DNA of 64,000 nucleotides from Pseudomonadota bacterium (GTDB lineage: Bacteria > Myxococcota_A > UBA796 > CAJQPC01). The notes beneath the pieces were generated by a model that saw only the letters and a list, made by a program, of their open reading frames with translations, was not told where the DNA came from and made no database searches. The DNA is taken from contig JAAESX010000280.1 of NCBI GenBank assembly GCA_024228935.1, positions 60,158 to 124,157 of the forward strand. The letters run 5' to 3'. Position 1 is the first letter of the stretch, and the number at the start of each line of letters is the position of its first letter. A program made the translations under genes and the position numbers. Of the stretch, positions 1-8,584 are shown in pieces.

Positions 1-2
1 CC

Positions 3-1670
3 TTCTACGTCTACGACGACCCGGATCTGAAGCCCGGCTTCCCGCTCCGCCTCGGAGCCTCGGCCGAGTCGAGCCCCATCCTGGTCGACCTCGACGGCGA
101 CATGGTCTTCGAGGTCGTGCTCGGCGACGCCGACGGTGTGGTTCGCGCGATCTACGGCGACGGCACGGACGTCCAGGGCTGGCCGGTGCGGACCGACACC
201 GACGACGACGCGCTCCGGCACGCCGAGGCCGCGTACTACGGGGTGCTGGACGCCGAGCAGTCGGACGGCATCCTGGCGACGGTCGCTGCGGGGGACCTCG
301 ACGGCGACGGCTCGCCCGAGGTCGTGGCCGCCACGCTCGAGGGTCGCGTCCACGCCTGGCACGCCGATGGGACGCCGGTCGACGGCTTCCCGGTGCGCAC
401 CTTGGGCCGGACGCCCGAGGAGTACGACGACGACCACACCTACGACATGGGGGTCGCTGGAGCCCCCACGCTCGCGGACCTGGACGGGGACGGAACGCTC
501 GAGGTCATCGTCGCGGCGATGGACTCGCGGATGTACGTCTGGACCCACGACGGCCAGGACTTCGCGCCCTACCCGGTGGAGATCTGCCACCCCGAGAACT
601 GCGGCCGCCTCGGCTTCCGCACCATCGTCAGCCCGACGGTCGGCGACATCGACGCGGACGGGGATCTCGACTTCGTCTTCGGGACCAACGAGACCATCAA
701 CAACGGCAACGAGTCCGTCACCCATGCCTGGGATGCCCTCACTGGCGAGGCACTCGCCGGCTGGCCTCGTGGACAGACCGGTCTCGTGAGCGAGGCCGCG
801 CTGCTCCCGCTCATCGGCTCGGGTCACCCTGCGAGCGTCGCGCTCGTGGACCTCGACGACGACGGCGACCTCGAGATCGTCGACGCCATCATGATCGGGC
901 AGACCGACGTCGTTCACCACGACGGCAGCTTGGCGCTGGACCTGGGCTACGCGGCAGACACGTACGGCGAGCTCAGCAACGCGGACGAGCCGAGCTTCGT
1001 CTCGCTGACCAACAACCCCGGCGTCGGTGACCTGACCGGCGACGGGGTGCCCGACGTCTTCATGGGCGGCAGCGGGACCTACGCGCTCATCGGCCTGGCG
1101 CTGACCACGGCCATCGACTTCCAGCAGGTGCTGGGCGGCTGGGATGGCGCGACGGGCGAGGCGCTCATCGGCTGGCCTCAGCAGATCGAGGACCTGCAGT
1201 TCCTGGTCGCGCCCGCCATCGCGGACCTGTCCGGTGACGGCAAGGCTGAGGTCGTCTACGGCAGCGCCGGCTTCATGCTCCACGCCTGGGACGAGGAAGG
1301 CACGCCCGCCCCGAACTGGCCCAAGTTCACGGGACAGTGGATCCTCGGGAGTCCCGCCATCGGCGACATCGATGGAGACGGGTACTTGGACGTCGTCATC
1401 AGCACCCGCGAAGGTTGGCTGTTCGCCTGGACGACCCAGGGTCACGCCGACCAGCAGGTCCAGTGGGCCAGCATCCACCACGATCCAGCGAACACCGGAA
1501 ACTACGAGACGCCGCTGATGCCGCAGATCGGGCCGGACCTGGACGTGTGCGCCGACCGCGGCTGCTGCTGCCGAGCGCGATCCGAGCGCCTCGACGGTCT
1601 GGCGCTCCTGCTCGTGCCGCTCCTGTTCGGGCTCGTCCGCAGGCGCTCACGTGACGGTTCCGTGTCGTAG
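3..1670 (+). CDS. FG-GAP/VCBS-repeat surface protein with MYXO-CTERM-like tail (5' end missing)
   Basis: The reading frame is already open at the window edge, so the N-terminus and any signal peptide lie upstream; about 555 residues are visible. They hold at least seven Asp-rich calcium-binding repeats of the form D-[LI]-[DTS]-x-D-G-x-x-[ED]-[VIF] (for example DLDGDGSPEV, DIDGDGYLDV), the signature of FG-GAP/VCBS beta-propeller proteins, often interspersed with W-x-x-G-x blocks. The last 40 residues contain a Cys cluster (RGCCC), a hydrophobic stretch (LALLLVPLLFGLV) and an Arg-rich end (RRRSR), the arrangement of MYXO-CTERM-type sorting tails of Myxococcota. I infer an exported, surface-anchored protein. 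Ligand or function cannot be told from sequence. The Hpf gene follows 25 bp downstream. Confidence 0.85.
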   Translation, partial: FYVYDDPDLKPGFPLRLGASAESSPILVDLDGDMVFEVVLGDADGVVRAIYGDGTDVQGWPVRTDTDDDALRHAEAAYYGVLDAEQSDGILATVAAGDLDGDGSPEVVAATLEGRVHAWHADGTPVDGFPVRTLGRTPEEYDDDHTYDMGVAGAPTLADLDGDGTLEVIVAAMDSRMYVWTHDGQDFAPYPVEICHPENCGRLGFRTIVSPTVGDIDADGDLDFVFGTNETINNGNESVTHAWDALTGEALAGWPRGQTGLVSEAALLPLIGSGHPASVALVDLDDDGDLEIVDAIMIGQTDVVHHDGSLALDLGYAADTYGELSNADEPSFVSLTNNPGVGDLTGDGVPDVFMGGSGTYALIGLALTTAIDFQQVLGGWDGATGEALIGWPQQIEDLQFLVAPAIADLSGDGKAEVVYGSAGFMLHAWDEEGTPAPNWPKFTGQWILGSPAIGDIDGDGYLDVVISTREGWLFAWTTQGHADQQVQWASIHHDPANTGNYETPLMPQIGPDLDVCADRGCCCRARSERLDGLALLLVPLLFGLVRRRSRDGSVS

Positions 1671-1695
1671 AATCAGGTCCCCCCAAGGAGGCTGA

Positions 1696-2112
1696 ATGCG
1701 CTTCACGTACCGCTCTTCGAGCGACCTCTTCACCAAGGCCCTCAAGGAGTACGCCGAGGAGAAGCTGGGTCGTCCGGCCGAGCGTCACCGCATCGAGACC
1801 CACGACCTGCGCTTCGACTGTGAGTCGGAGAAGCACCGCGATCGCATCGCGCTGCGCGTCCTCATGTCGTACCCCGGCGTGAAGATCACCGTCTCGACGC
1901 TCCATCAGGACGCCTACGCGGCCGTCGATCTCGCTGTGGACAAGATCGAGCGCAAGCTCCGAGAGACCGATGAGAAGCGTCGTGCCCTGGCTCGCCGCCC
2001 CGCGCGGCCGGGCAACATGGACCACGAAGAGAACGATCTGATGACCCAGGACGAGGAGGAGGTCCTCCGCGAGATGGGTGCTCTCGAGGAAGTCGAAGCC
2101 TCGATGGGTTGA
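1696..2112 (+). CDS. hpf: Ribosome hibernation promoting factor (HPF/YfiA family)
   Basis: 138 residues. The first about 100 residues follow the HPF/YfiA (sigma-54 modulation protein, S30AE) fold: a short beta strand, a helix (FTKALKEYAEEKLGR), strands ending in the R-F-D-C and ITVSTLHQDAYAAVDLAVDKIERKL region, which matches the family's conserved D-x-Y-A-A-I-D helix. The C-terminal 40 residues are a charged, acidic tail and not the dimerising domain of long HPF, so this is the short form. The family binds the 30S decoding region and silences ribosomes in stationary phase. A strong ribosome binding site (AAGGAGG, 1685-1691) sits 4 bp before the ATG. The next gene is tyrS on the same strand, a translation neighbour. 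Confidence 0.85.
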   Translation: MRFTYRSSSDLFTKALKEYAEEKLGRPAERHRIETHDLRFDCESEKHRDRIALRVLMSYPGVKITVSTLHQDAYAAVDLAVDKIERKLRETDEKRRALARRPARPGNMDHEENDLMTQDEEEVLREMGALEEVEASMG

Positions 2113-2160
2113 TTCCCGAGGGGACGGGGGCTAGGTGCCCCCGTCCTCTTGGAGATCGAC

Positions 2161-3357
2161 ATGAACGCGTTCGACGTGCTGAAGGCACGCGGCTTCGTCC
2201 AGCAGTTCACCGCAGGCGCTCCGGACCTGCTTCGCTCGGACACGCCTTGCGCCTTCTACGTGGGCTTCGACCCCACCGGCGACTCCCTGCACGTCGGGCA
2301 CCTGCTGCCCGTGATGGCCATGGCCCACCTGCAGCGAGCGGGTCACCGGCCGATCGCCATCGTCGGTGGCGGCACGGCGATGATCGGCGACCCCACCGGT
2401 CGGGACACGGGCCGGTCGATGCTGACCAACGAGCAGCTCGAGCTCAACAAGGCGGGCCTGCGCTCGCAGCTGAGCCTGCTCCTGGACCTGTCGGAAGAGC
2501 AGGGGATGCTCATCGACAACGCGGACTGGCTCTGCGAGTGGAACTACCTGGCGTTTTTGCGCGAGGTCGGCGTCCACTTTCCGATGGGCCCGATGCTGGC
2601 CAAGGCGTCGGTGAAGGAGCGCCTCAAGACCGGCATGAGCTTCCTGGAGTTCAACTACCAGCTGCTCCAGGCGTACGACTTCCTCGAGCTCTACCGCCGC
2701 TACGGCTGTGTGCTGCAGATGGGCGGCGACGACCAGTGGGGCAACATCGTGGCCGGCGTGGACCTGATCCGTCGGGTCGAGCAGGTCGAGGCCCACGCGC
2801 TGACGTTCCCGCTGCTCACGCGCTCGGACGGAAAGAAGATGGGCAAGACGGCCAGCGGCGCCGTGTGGCTCTCGGCCGACAAGCTCTCGCCGTACGACTA
2901 CTTCCAGTACTGGATCAACGTCGACGACCGCGACGTGGGCAAGCTGCTGCGGATCTTCACGTTCCTGCCGATCGAGCGCATCGAGGAGCTCGAGGCGATG
3001 ACCGGAAAGCAGGTCCGCGAGGCCAAGCAGGTCCTGGCGCTCGAGGCCACCGGCATCATCCACGGGAAGACCGAGGCCCAGAAGGCGCTCGAGGGCGCTC
3101 GCGCGGCGTTCAGCGGTGGAGCGGCCAAGACCGCCATGCCGCAGCACACCGTCACGCTCCCCATCCGGGTCACCAGCGTGCTCGCCGAGTCGGGGCTCTG
3201 CCAGTCGACCAGTGACGCGCGGCGTCAGATCAAGGGCGGCGCTGTTCGGCTCGGTGACGTCAAGATCACCGACGTGAACCACGAGCTGGCCGAGTTGCCT
3301 GAAGACGCGGTGCTCTGGCGCGGCAAGAAGAAGGCTGTCCGGCTGGTCGAGGGCTGA
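2161..3357 (+). CDS. tyrS: Tyrosyl-tRNA synthetase
   Basis: 398 residues of class I aminoacyl-tRNA synthetase. The HIGH-type motif appears as H-V-G-H-L after PTGDSL, the KMSKS-type loop as K-K-M-G-K-T (in DGKKMGKTASG), and the tyrosine-pocket region as Q-M-G-G-D-D-Q-W-G-N. The C-terminal about 70 residues (SVLAESGLCQSTSDARRQIKGGAVRLGDVKI) are an S4 RNA-binding domain. The frame is open from a TTG at 2149, but I place the start at ATG 2161 because GGAG at 2151-2154 lies 6 bp upstream of it and would fall inside the longer version. It converges on the cytochrome gene with only 3 bp between stop codons. Confidence 0.95.
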   Translation: MNAFDVLKARGFVQQFTAGAPDLLRSDTPCAFYVGFDPTGDSLHVGHLLPVMAMAHLQRAGHRPIAIVGGGTAMIGDPTGRDTGRSMLTNEQLELNKAGLRSQLSLLLDLSEEQGMLIDNADWLCEWNYLAFLREVGVHFPMGPMLAKASVKERLKTGMSFLEFNYQLLQAYDFLELYRRYGCVLQMGGDDQWGNIVAGVDLIRRVEQVEAHALTFPLLTRSDGKKMGKTASGAVWLSADKLSPYDYFQYWINVDDRDVGKLLRIFTFLPIERIEELEAMTGKQVREAKQVLALEATGIIHGKTEAQKALEGARAAFSGGAAKTAMPQHTVTLPIRVTSVLAESGLCQSTSDARRQIKGGAVRLGDVKITDVNHELAELPEDAVLWRGKKKAVRLVEG

Positions 3358-3360
3358 GCC

Positions 3361-3729
<369 letters not shown>

Positions 3730-3873
3730 GGGGCCTCCGGGGGCCTGGAGTGTACAGCGACAGCCGATCTGGACAGATCGACGTAGCGGCTGGACACAAT
3801 GACCGGCCCATTGGGAGTTGGTCGATATCGGCGATGACATCGAGTCCGGATCCCAAGACTCGGTGTCAGGATG

Positions 3874-4410
3874 TCAGATGTCGAGGGCCTCGGCCGCGAG
3901 CGTCTGGTCCTGGGGGCTGCCCCACTGGGCGATGTGCTCGAGGGCTTCACGTCCTTCGTCCGTCCGGAGCAGGGCCAGCGCGACCATCCCGACCCGCCGA
4001 CGCTCAGGTCGGACTCGCAGCTTCAGCCAGGCGCTGACACGCTCGGCTTCGATGCGGCGGCCTCGGGCGACCAGATCGAGCGTGCACAGCCCTCGCAGCT
4101 CGGTGGACACGTCCTCGGGTGGGCCCCAGGCGGGGTCGAGCTGCACGAAGCGGGCGCCGGCGAGCAACACCTCGTCGTCGCGGTCGTCCACGAGCGCCTT
4201 GGCGATCCACGTCTTCGCCGTGGCCCCGGGGTCCCGCTTGTACGGGGCCTTGCACAGCCGGTGGAACGCGCGCACCAGCTCGGTGCGCAGCACCTCGCGA
4301 GGCGACTCCTTCAGCATGCGCGCGGCCGCGGTGACGACCGGCCCGCTCTTGTGGCGGAGCCCGCGAACGAGCTCCGCGTCGCTGACGTCCGGCTCACGGA
4401 GCCGGAGCAT
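3874..4410 (-). CDS. HEAT-like helical repeat protein
   Basis: 178 residues without signal peptide or membrane segment. The sequence is almost wholly helical, with alternating amphipathic stretches such as LVRGLRHKSGPVVTAAARML and AEAERVSAWLKLRV-type segments resembling HEAT/armadillo-like repeats; I cannot name a specific family. It starts 14 bp after the stop of the large TPR ATPase on the same strand, so the two are almost certainly one transcript, and a scaffold or partner role for that ATPase is a reasonable inference. The gap of about 145 bp to the cytochrome gene on the same strand holds no ORF I believe in. Confidence 0.6.
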   Translation of the reverse strand: MLRLREPDVSDAELVRGLRHKSGPVVTAAARMLKESPREVLRTELVRAFHRLCKAPYKRDPGATAKTWIAKALVDDRDDEVLLAGARFVQLDPAWGPPEDVSTELRGLCTLDLVARGRRIEAERVSAWLKLRVRPERRRVGMVALALLRTDEGREALEHIAQWGSPQDQTLAAEALDI

Positions 4411-4424
4411 CAGATCCTCTGCTT

Positions 4425-6959
4425 TCAGAGCCCCAGGTCCTTGATGGTCTTCTTGACCTGCTTGGACTGGTCCTTGAGCTTGTTCTGGTCGGCGACGGAC
4501 TGCGCGTTGTTCAGGAGCTGGCGCGCCTTGTCCGGGTCCGCCTTGTGGATGAGGCGGGCGAGCTGGACGCTACCGACGATGAACTTGGGCGCGTTGCGGG
4601 CCTGCTGGGCGATGGGGAGCAGGGCGGCCAGCGCGTTGGCGGCCTCCTGACCCTCGCCCACCTGGGCGGCGCACATGCCGAGGTTGAAGAGCAGCTCGCT
4701 GGCGAACTGCACGTCCTGCTTCAGGTTCGCGACGGCGCGGGCCTTCCGGAACAGCGCGAGCGCCTCGGTCGGACGCTGCTTCATCAGCGTGAAGAGACCG
4801 ACGTTGTAGGTGTCGATCGCGACGTACTGCTGGAGCTTCAGCTGCTCGGTGAGCTGGAGCGTGCGCTTGGCCCACTCGAGCGCGGCGTCGAAGTTCTTGA
4901 GGCGGCCCTGTGCCTGCGACAGGAGCGAGCAGGCCGCGCGCTGGCGCATGCCGTCGTTGAGGCTGCCGGCGATCTGCACGACGCGGTTGAGGGCGTCGGC
5001 GGACTTGGCCGGCTCACCCGACATCAGGAGCGCCTGACCGAAGGCCAGACCGGACTCGAGCGCGAGCGGGGCGAGGCCGGTGTTGCCGGCGATCTCGTTC
5101 GCGAGGCGGAAGTGCTCGACCGCCTCCTCGAGCTTCTTCTCCTTCTGGGCGATGAGCCCGCGGGTGTACTCGGCGTTGGCGGCGATCTGCGGCATGACCG
5201 CCTTCTTGCCTTCCTCGGCCTCGACCGCGCCCTCCTGGAGGGACTTGTCGACGAGCTGGCGAGCGGCCTCGGTGTTGCCGTCGCGGAACTCGATGATGGC
5301 GAGGTGGTTGGTGACCTCGGCCAGCTTGAGCTTGTCGCCCAGGCCCCGGTACAGGGTCAGCGCGTCCTTGGCCCGGTCACGACCCCGGTACAGGTCCTGC
5401 CGGCGCACGTCGAGGCGGCTGCCCGCGAACAGGAGCCACGCCTTCATCCGGCGGTCGTCCTGCTCGTCGGCCCAGGTCATGATCTCGCCAAACAGCTTCT
5501 CGGCCTGGTCGACGTTTCCGCCTCCGGCCATGCGGTCCATGAGGTTCATCATCACGGCCCGCTGCATCTGGGCGGGCCAGGCGATGCCGTCGAAGTACTT
5601 CATGAGGTCGCGGGAGAAGCCCCACATCTCGGGGCGGTCCCCGGAGATGGCCATGCCCTTGACGACGGCGGCCCGGTTGGGCTGACCCGCCTTGGCGTAC
5701 AGGCGCGAGGTCTTCACGACGAAGTCGTAGGCGCGCGGCATCAGGAAGCGCTCGATGAACGTTCCGCTCTGGAGCGCGATCTGCTTGGCGTTCTCGATGT
5801 TCTCGAAGCCGTGGACCAGGGCGCCCTCGCGGAACGCAGCCCGCTTGAACTGGTAGAGCCAGGTGTTGAGCGGCTTGCTGAACTGCATCTCCTCGAACAG
5901 TTCGTCCGCGGCGTCGAGCAGGTCGTCGATGCTGTCGCGGTCGAACTGGCCGATGTCCGCGAGGATGGTCGCGGGGAAGGCGCGGCCCAGGAGCGCGGCC
6001 CGGAAGGCGATCTCCTCGACGTCGGCGGCGGTCGCGCGGCGGCGGCCCTCGCCGTCACCGGCCTCGAGCTCGTCCTCGTCCACGCTGCGCGGGAACAGGG
6101 CGGCCAGGCTCAGGGCTCCGGCCTCGGACAGGGTGCCGCGCTCGTTCAGGATGTCGGCGATCTCGGCGATGTAGCCGGGACGACCGCCCGCCAGCGTCGC
6201 GAGGCCCGCGGCGTCGCCGTCCAGGCCCTTGCTCTCGAGGTAGCTCTTGGTCTCGTCGGCGCCCCAGGGGGTCAGCTCGACGAGGTTCACGTCGCTCGAG
6301 CGGCGGTCGAGCATGTCGAGGAGCGGCGCGGGCATCCACGCCTTGTTCTCGTCGGTCAGGTCGGCACAGCTCAGCACCATCATCAGCTGGCTGTCCTTGC
6401 TGACGTCGACGAGCGCCTCGAGCATCGCGTGCACGCCCACCGACTGGCAGCTGTGCACGTTCTGGACGTCGAGGATGACCGGGGTCTTGGCGGCGAGACC
6501 GCGCACGATCTCGACCAGGCCGAGCAGCGGGTTGTCGCGGGGGAGCGTCACCTGGACGCCCTTCTCGCCGGGGGTCTGGCCCTTCTTGAGGCCCTCGATG
6601 AAGGCCTGGAACCACTGCTGGACCCGCTTGGGCTTCTGCGGCAGCTGGGCGTTGAGGATCATCTCCGCCTTGCCCTTGGTCATCGCGTCCTTGGACAGCG
6701 TGCCGTACAGGCTGGCGTAGAAACGGAGGAGCGTGCGGAGCCCTTCCTCTTCCTCGATCAGGCCGACGCGCCAGACGATTCCGTCGAAGTCGCCCAGGCC
6801 GCGCAGGAACTCACCGACGAGCGCGCGCTTGCCGCCGCCGACCGGCGCCGAGAGCGTCACGGTGCAGCCATGACCCGAGGTCGTGCTGGCGAGGTGTCCC
6901 TTGAGGAGGTCGACATCGGAGGGGCGGGCCACGTAGAGGGCTTCGGTCGTCTCGGACAA
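4425..6959 (-). CDS. Large STAND-like ATPase with TPR repeats
   Basis: 844 residues. The N-terminal about 330 residues look like the AAA/STAND ATPase part of MalT-like and related regulators: a P-loop-like segment A-P-V-G-G-G-K-R around residues 38-45, a hydrophobic strand ending in V-I-L-D-V-Q (Walker B position) and V-L-S-C-A-D-L (sensor position). The second half is a long array of TPR-like helical hairpins. There is no obvious C-terminal DNA-binding domain. The P-loop is degenerate: its first Gly is Ala and the Ser/Thr after Lys is Arg, so ATP hydrolysis may be lost. The GC-rich antisense frame is open for 832 codons but is a shadow. It is the first gene of a leftward pair with the HEAT-like protein and diverges from the MoxR operon. 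Confidence 0.7.
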   Translation of the reverse strand: MSETTEALYVARPSDVDLLKGHLASTTSGHGCTVTLSAPVGGGKRALVGEFLRGLGDFDGIVWRVGLIEEEEGLRTLLRFYASLYGTLSKDAMTKGKAEMILNAQLPQKPKRVQQWFQAFIEGLKKGQTPGEKGVQVTLPRDNPLLGLVEIVRGLAAKTPVILDVQNVHSCQSVGVHAMLEALVDVSKDSQLMMVLSCADLTDENKAWMPAPLLDMLDRRSSDVNLVELTPWGADETKSYLESKGLDGDAAGLATLAGGRPGYIAEIADILNERGTLSEAGALSLAALFPRSVDEDELEAGDGEGRRRATAADVEEIAFRAALLGRAFPATILADIGQFDRDSIDDLLDAADELFEEMQFSKPLNTWLYQFKRAAFREGALVHGFENIENAKQIALQSGTFIERFLMPRAYDFVVKTSRLYAKAGQPNRAAVVKGMAISGDRPEMWGFSRDLMKYFDGIAWPAQMQRAVMMNLMDRMAGGGNVDQAEKLFGEIMTWADEQDDRRMKAWLLFAGSRLDVRRQDLYRGRDRAKDALTLYRGLGDKLKLAEVTNHLAIIEFRDGNTEAARQLVDKSLQEGAVEAEEGKKAVMPQIAANAEYTRGLIAQKEKKLEEAVEHFRLANEIAGNTGLAPLALESGLAFGQALLMSGEPAKSADALNRVVQIAGSLNDGMRQRAACSLLSQAQGRLKNFDAALEWAKRTLQLTEQLKLQQYVAIDTYNVGLFTLMKQRPTEALALFRKARAVANLKQDVQFASELLFNLGMCAAQVGEGQEAANALAALLPIAQQARNAPKFIVGSVQLARLIHKADPDKARQLLNNAQSVADQNKLKDQSKQVKKTIKDLGL

Positions 6960-7022
6960 GATGGCTTCCTTGGTTTGCTGGCGGCGCCGCTTCCGGGCGC
7001 CGTCGTGACGGACAAATGCAGA

Positions 7023-7082
7023 GAGACAGCGGACTTAACCTAGGCCCGACAGGGGTGCGACAACCCGGTGTTAAGCTGTCTC
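7023..7082. promoter_or_regulatory. Bipartite inverted repeat in the divergent promoter region
   Basis: GAGACAGC (7023-7030) and TTAAC (7035-7039) are mirrored by GTTAA (7070-7074) and GCTGTCTC (7075-7082). The dyad lies between the ATPase gene (leftward) and the lipoprotein-MoxR operon (rightward) and may bind a dimeric regulator. No regulator is assigned. Confidence 0.4.
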
Positions 7083-7107
7083 GCAGCCGCATTCCGGAGC
7101 GCGAGAC

Positions 7108-7653
7108 ATGCTCATCTGGACCCTTGCCACGCTCGCCTCGTGCGGCGAGGAACCTCTCTCTGAAGACGCCTACCACTGGGACGTGAAGGTCACCGGTGTC
7201 GAGACGGACTGTGTCCCTGAGGACCAGCAGTCTCCGTATGGCGAGAACCTGACCTACTCCTTGGAGTTCACGGGTTCCCTCACCAAGCTGATGATCGGGA
7301 CCGACAGCTTCGCCACGGGCACGCTCCGCGGCTGTGAGCTCGAGTACGAGTCCCAGGTCGTCGGAGACCAGGACCGCGATGTCCAGTGGGTCCTGTCCGG
7401 TCATGCCGTGCAGCGGACCGGCGGCGACATCTGTGACATGGCCGACAAGGTCGAAGAGGAGCGCCTGGCCGCCGGCATCGACGACGACGCCTGGACCGCC
7501 AACCAGTCCCAGTACCTGGGTGGTGGCGAGCCGGCGACGGTCGACTGGGTGGGCATGGAGACCTTCGAGATCGTGGCGTCCGAGGACGCATCGATCCCGG
7601 TCGGCTGCACCTACACGCTCTTCGTCGCCGGGAACTACCGCACGGATGGCTGA
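7108..7653 (+). CDS. Putative lipoprotein heading the MoxR operon
   Basis: 181 residues. A very short signal sequence ends in the lipobox L-A-S-C (Cys12), so the mature protein should be lipid-anchored. The remainder is acidic with several Cys residues (for example TDC, RGC, DIC, VGC) and no domain I recognise. GGAG lies 8 bp before the ATG. The stop overlaps the start of moxR by 8 bp (ATGGCTGA), so the two are translationally coupled and this is the first gene of the operon. A periplasmic accessory role to the MoxR-DUF58-transglutaminase set is inference from position only. Confidence 0.65.
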   Translation: MLIWTLATLASCGEEPLSEDAYHWDVKVTGVETDCVPEDQQSPYGENLTYSLEFTGSLTKLMIGTDSFATGTLRGCELEYESQVVGDQDRDVQWVLSGHAVQRTGGDICDMADKVEEERLAAGIDDDAWTANQSQYLGGGEPATVDWVGMETFEIVASEDASIPVGCTYTLFVAGNYRTDG

Positions 7654-8584
7654 GCCGGCCCGCTCGGCCGAGCGCATCGCCCGCATCGCGGCGCTGCGCG
7701 CTCGGATCGAGGAGGTCGTCCAGGGCAAGCCCGAGGTCGTCGAGCTGACGGTCGTCGCTGTCCTGGCCGGTGGGCACGTGCTGCTCGAGGACGTGCCCGG
7801 CGTCGGGAAGACGACCCTGGCCAGCAGCGTCGCAGCGGCGCTCGGCGGGACGTTCAATCGCGTCCAGTTCACGAGCGATCTGCTTCCGGCCGATGTGGTC
7901 GGTGCGGTCGTGCTCGAGCCGTCGAGCGGCTCGCTGGCGTTCCGTCCGGGCCCCGTCTTCGCGAACGTCGTGCTTGCGGACGAGATCAACCGCTGCACGC
8001 CGAAGACCCAGTCTGCGCTGCTCGAGGCGATGAACGAGCGCCGCGTCAGCGTCGATGGACGCAGCCACGAGCTGCCCGACCCGTTCCTCGTCATCGCCAC
8101 GCAGAACCCGCATGACCACACTGGGACGTTCCCGCTGCCGGAGTCGCAGCTGGATCGGTTCCTGCTCCGACTGTCGATGGGGTACCCGGGCCGCGAGGCC
8201 GAGCGCGCCGTCCTTCGGGCGGGGGGATTCCGTCGCACCCGGATCGAGGCCGCGGTCACCCCCGAGGACCTGCGCCAACTCGCCGACGGCGTCTCGCGGG
8301 TCACCGTGCACGCGGAGGTCGAGGACTACCTGCTGGACCTCATCGCCGCGACACGGTCGGACAGCCGGTTGCTGCGAGGGGCGTCCACACGCGGGGCCGA
8401 GGCCCTGTACCGGGCGTGCAAGGCCCTGGCCTTCGTCCGCGGGCGCGAGTTCGTCGTGCCCGAGGACATCCGCGAGCTGGCTGTCGCGGTGCTGGCCCAT
8501 CGCGTCATCGCGCGGGGCGAGGACGTGCGGGCCGCCGAGCAGGCCGTGCGCGAGATCCTCTGGGACCTGCCAGCGCCGGAGTGA
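7646..8584 (+). CDS. MoxR family AAA+ ATPase
   Basis: 312 residues. Walker A is G-V-G-K-T-T (after LLEDVP), Walker B is V-V-L-A-D-E-I-N, and the typical MoxR segments follow: SALLEAMNERRVSVDG, P-F-L-V-I-A-T-Q-N-P and the Q-L-D-R-F sensor/arginine region, with the C-terminal lid domain after residue 200. MoxR ATPases act as chaperones that activate or assemble partner complexes, typically encoded beside DUF58 and von Willebrand or transglutaminase proteins, exactly as here. The frame is open upstream but ATG 7646 fits because it overlaps the previous stop and the MoxR N-terminal helix begins there. The next gene overlaps by 4 bp. Confidence 0.92.
   Translation: MAEPARSAERIARIAALRARIEEVVQGKPEVVELTVVAVLAGGHVLLEDVPGVGKTTLASSVAAALGGTFNRVQFTSDLLPADVVGAVVLEPSSGSLAFRPGPVFANVVLADEINRCTPKTQSALLEAMNERRVSVDGRSHELPDPFLVIATQNPHDHTGTFPLPESQLDRFLLRLSMGYPGREAERAVLRAGGFRRTRIEAAVTPEDLRQLADGVSRVTVHAEVEDYLLDLIAATRSDSRLLRGASTRGAEALYRACKALAFVRGREFVVPEDIRELAVAVLAHRVIARGEDVRAAEQAVREILWDLPAPE

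Noticed and set aside
2109..3282. Long frames on both strands across tyrS
   Set aside because: TyrS is unmistakable in its own frame; the others are shadows.
4545..7043. 832-codon open frame on the plus strand antisense to the TPR ATPase
   Set aside because: A shadow of GC-rich codon usage. Its translation shows no domain, no ribosome binding site and no start that fits.
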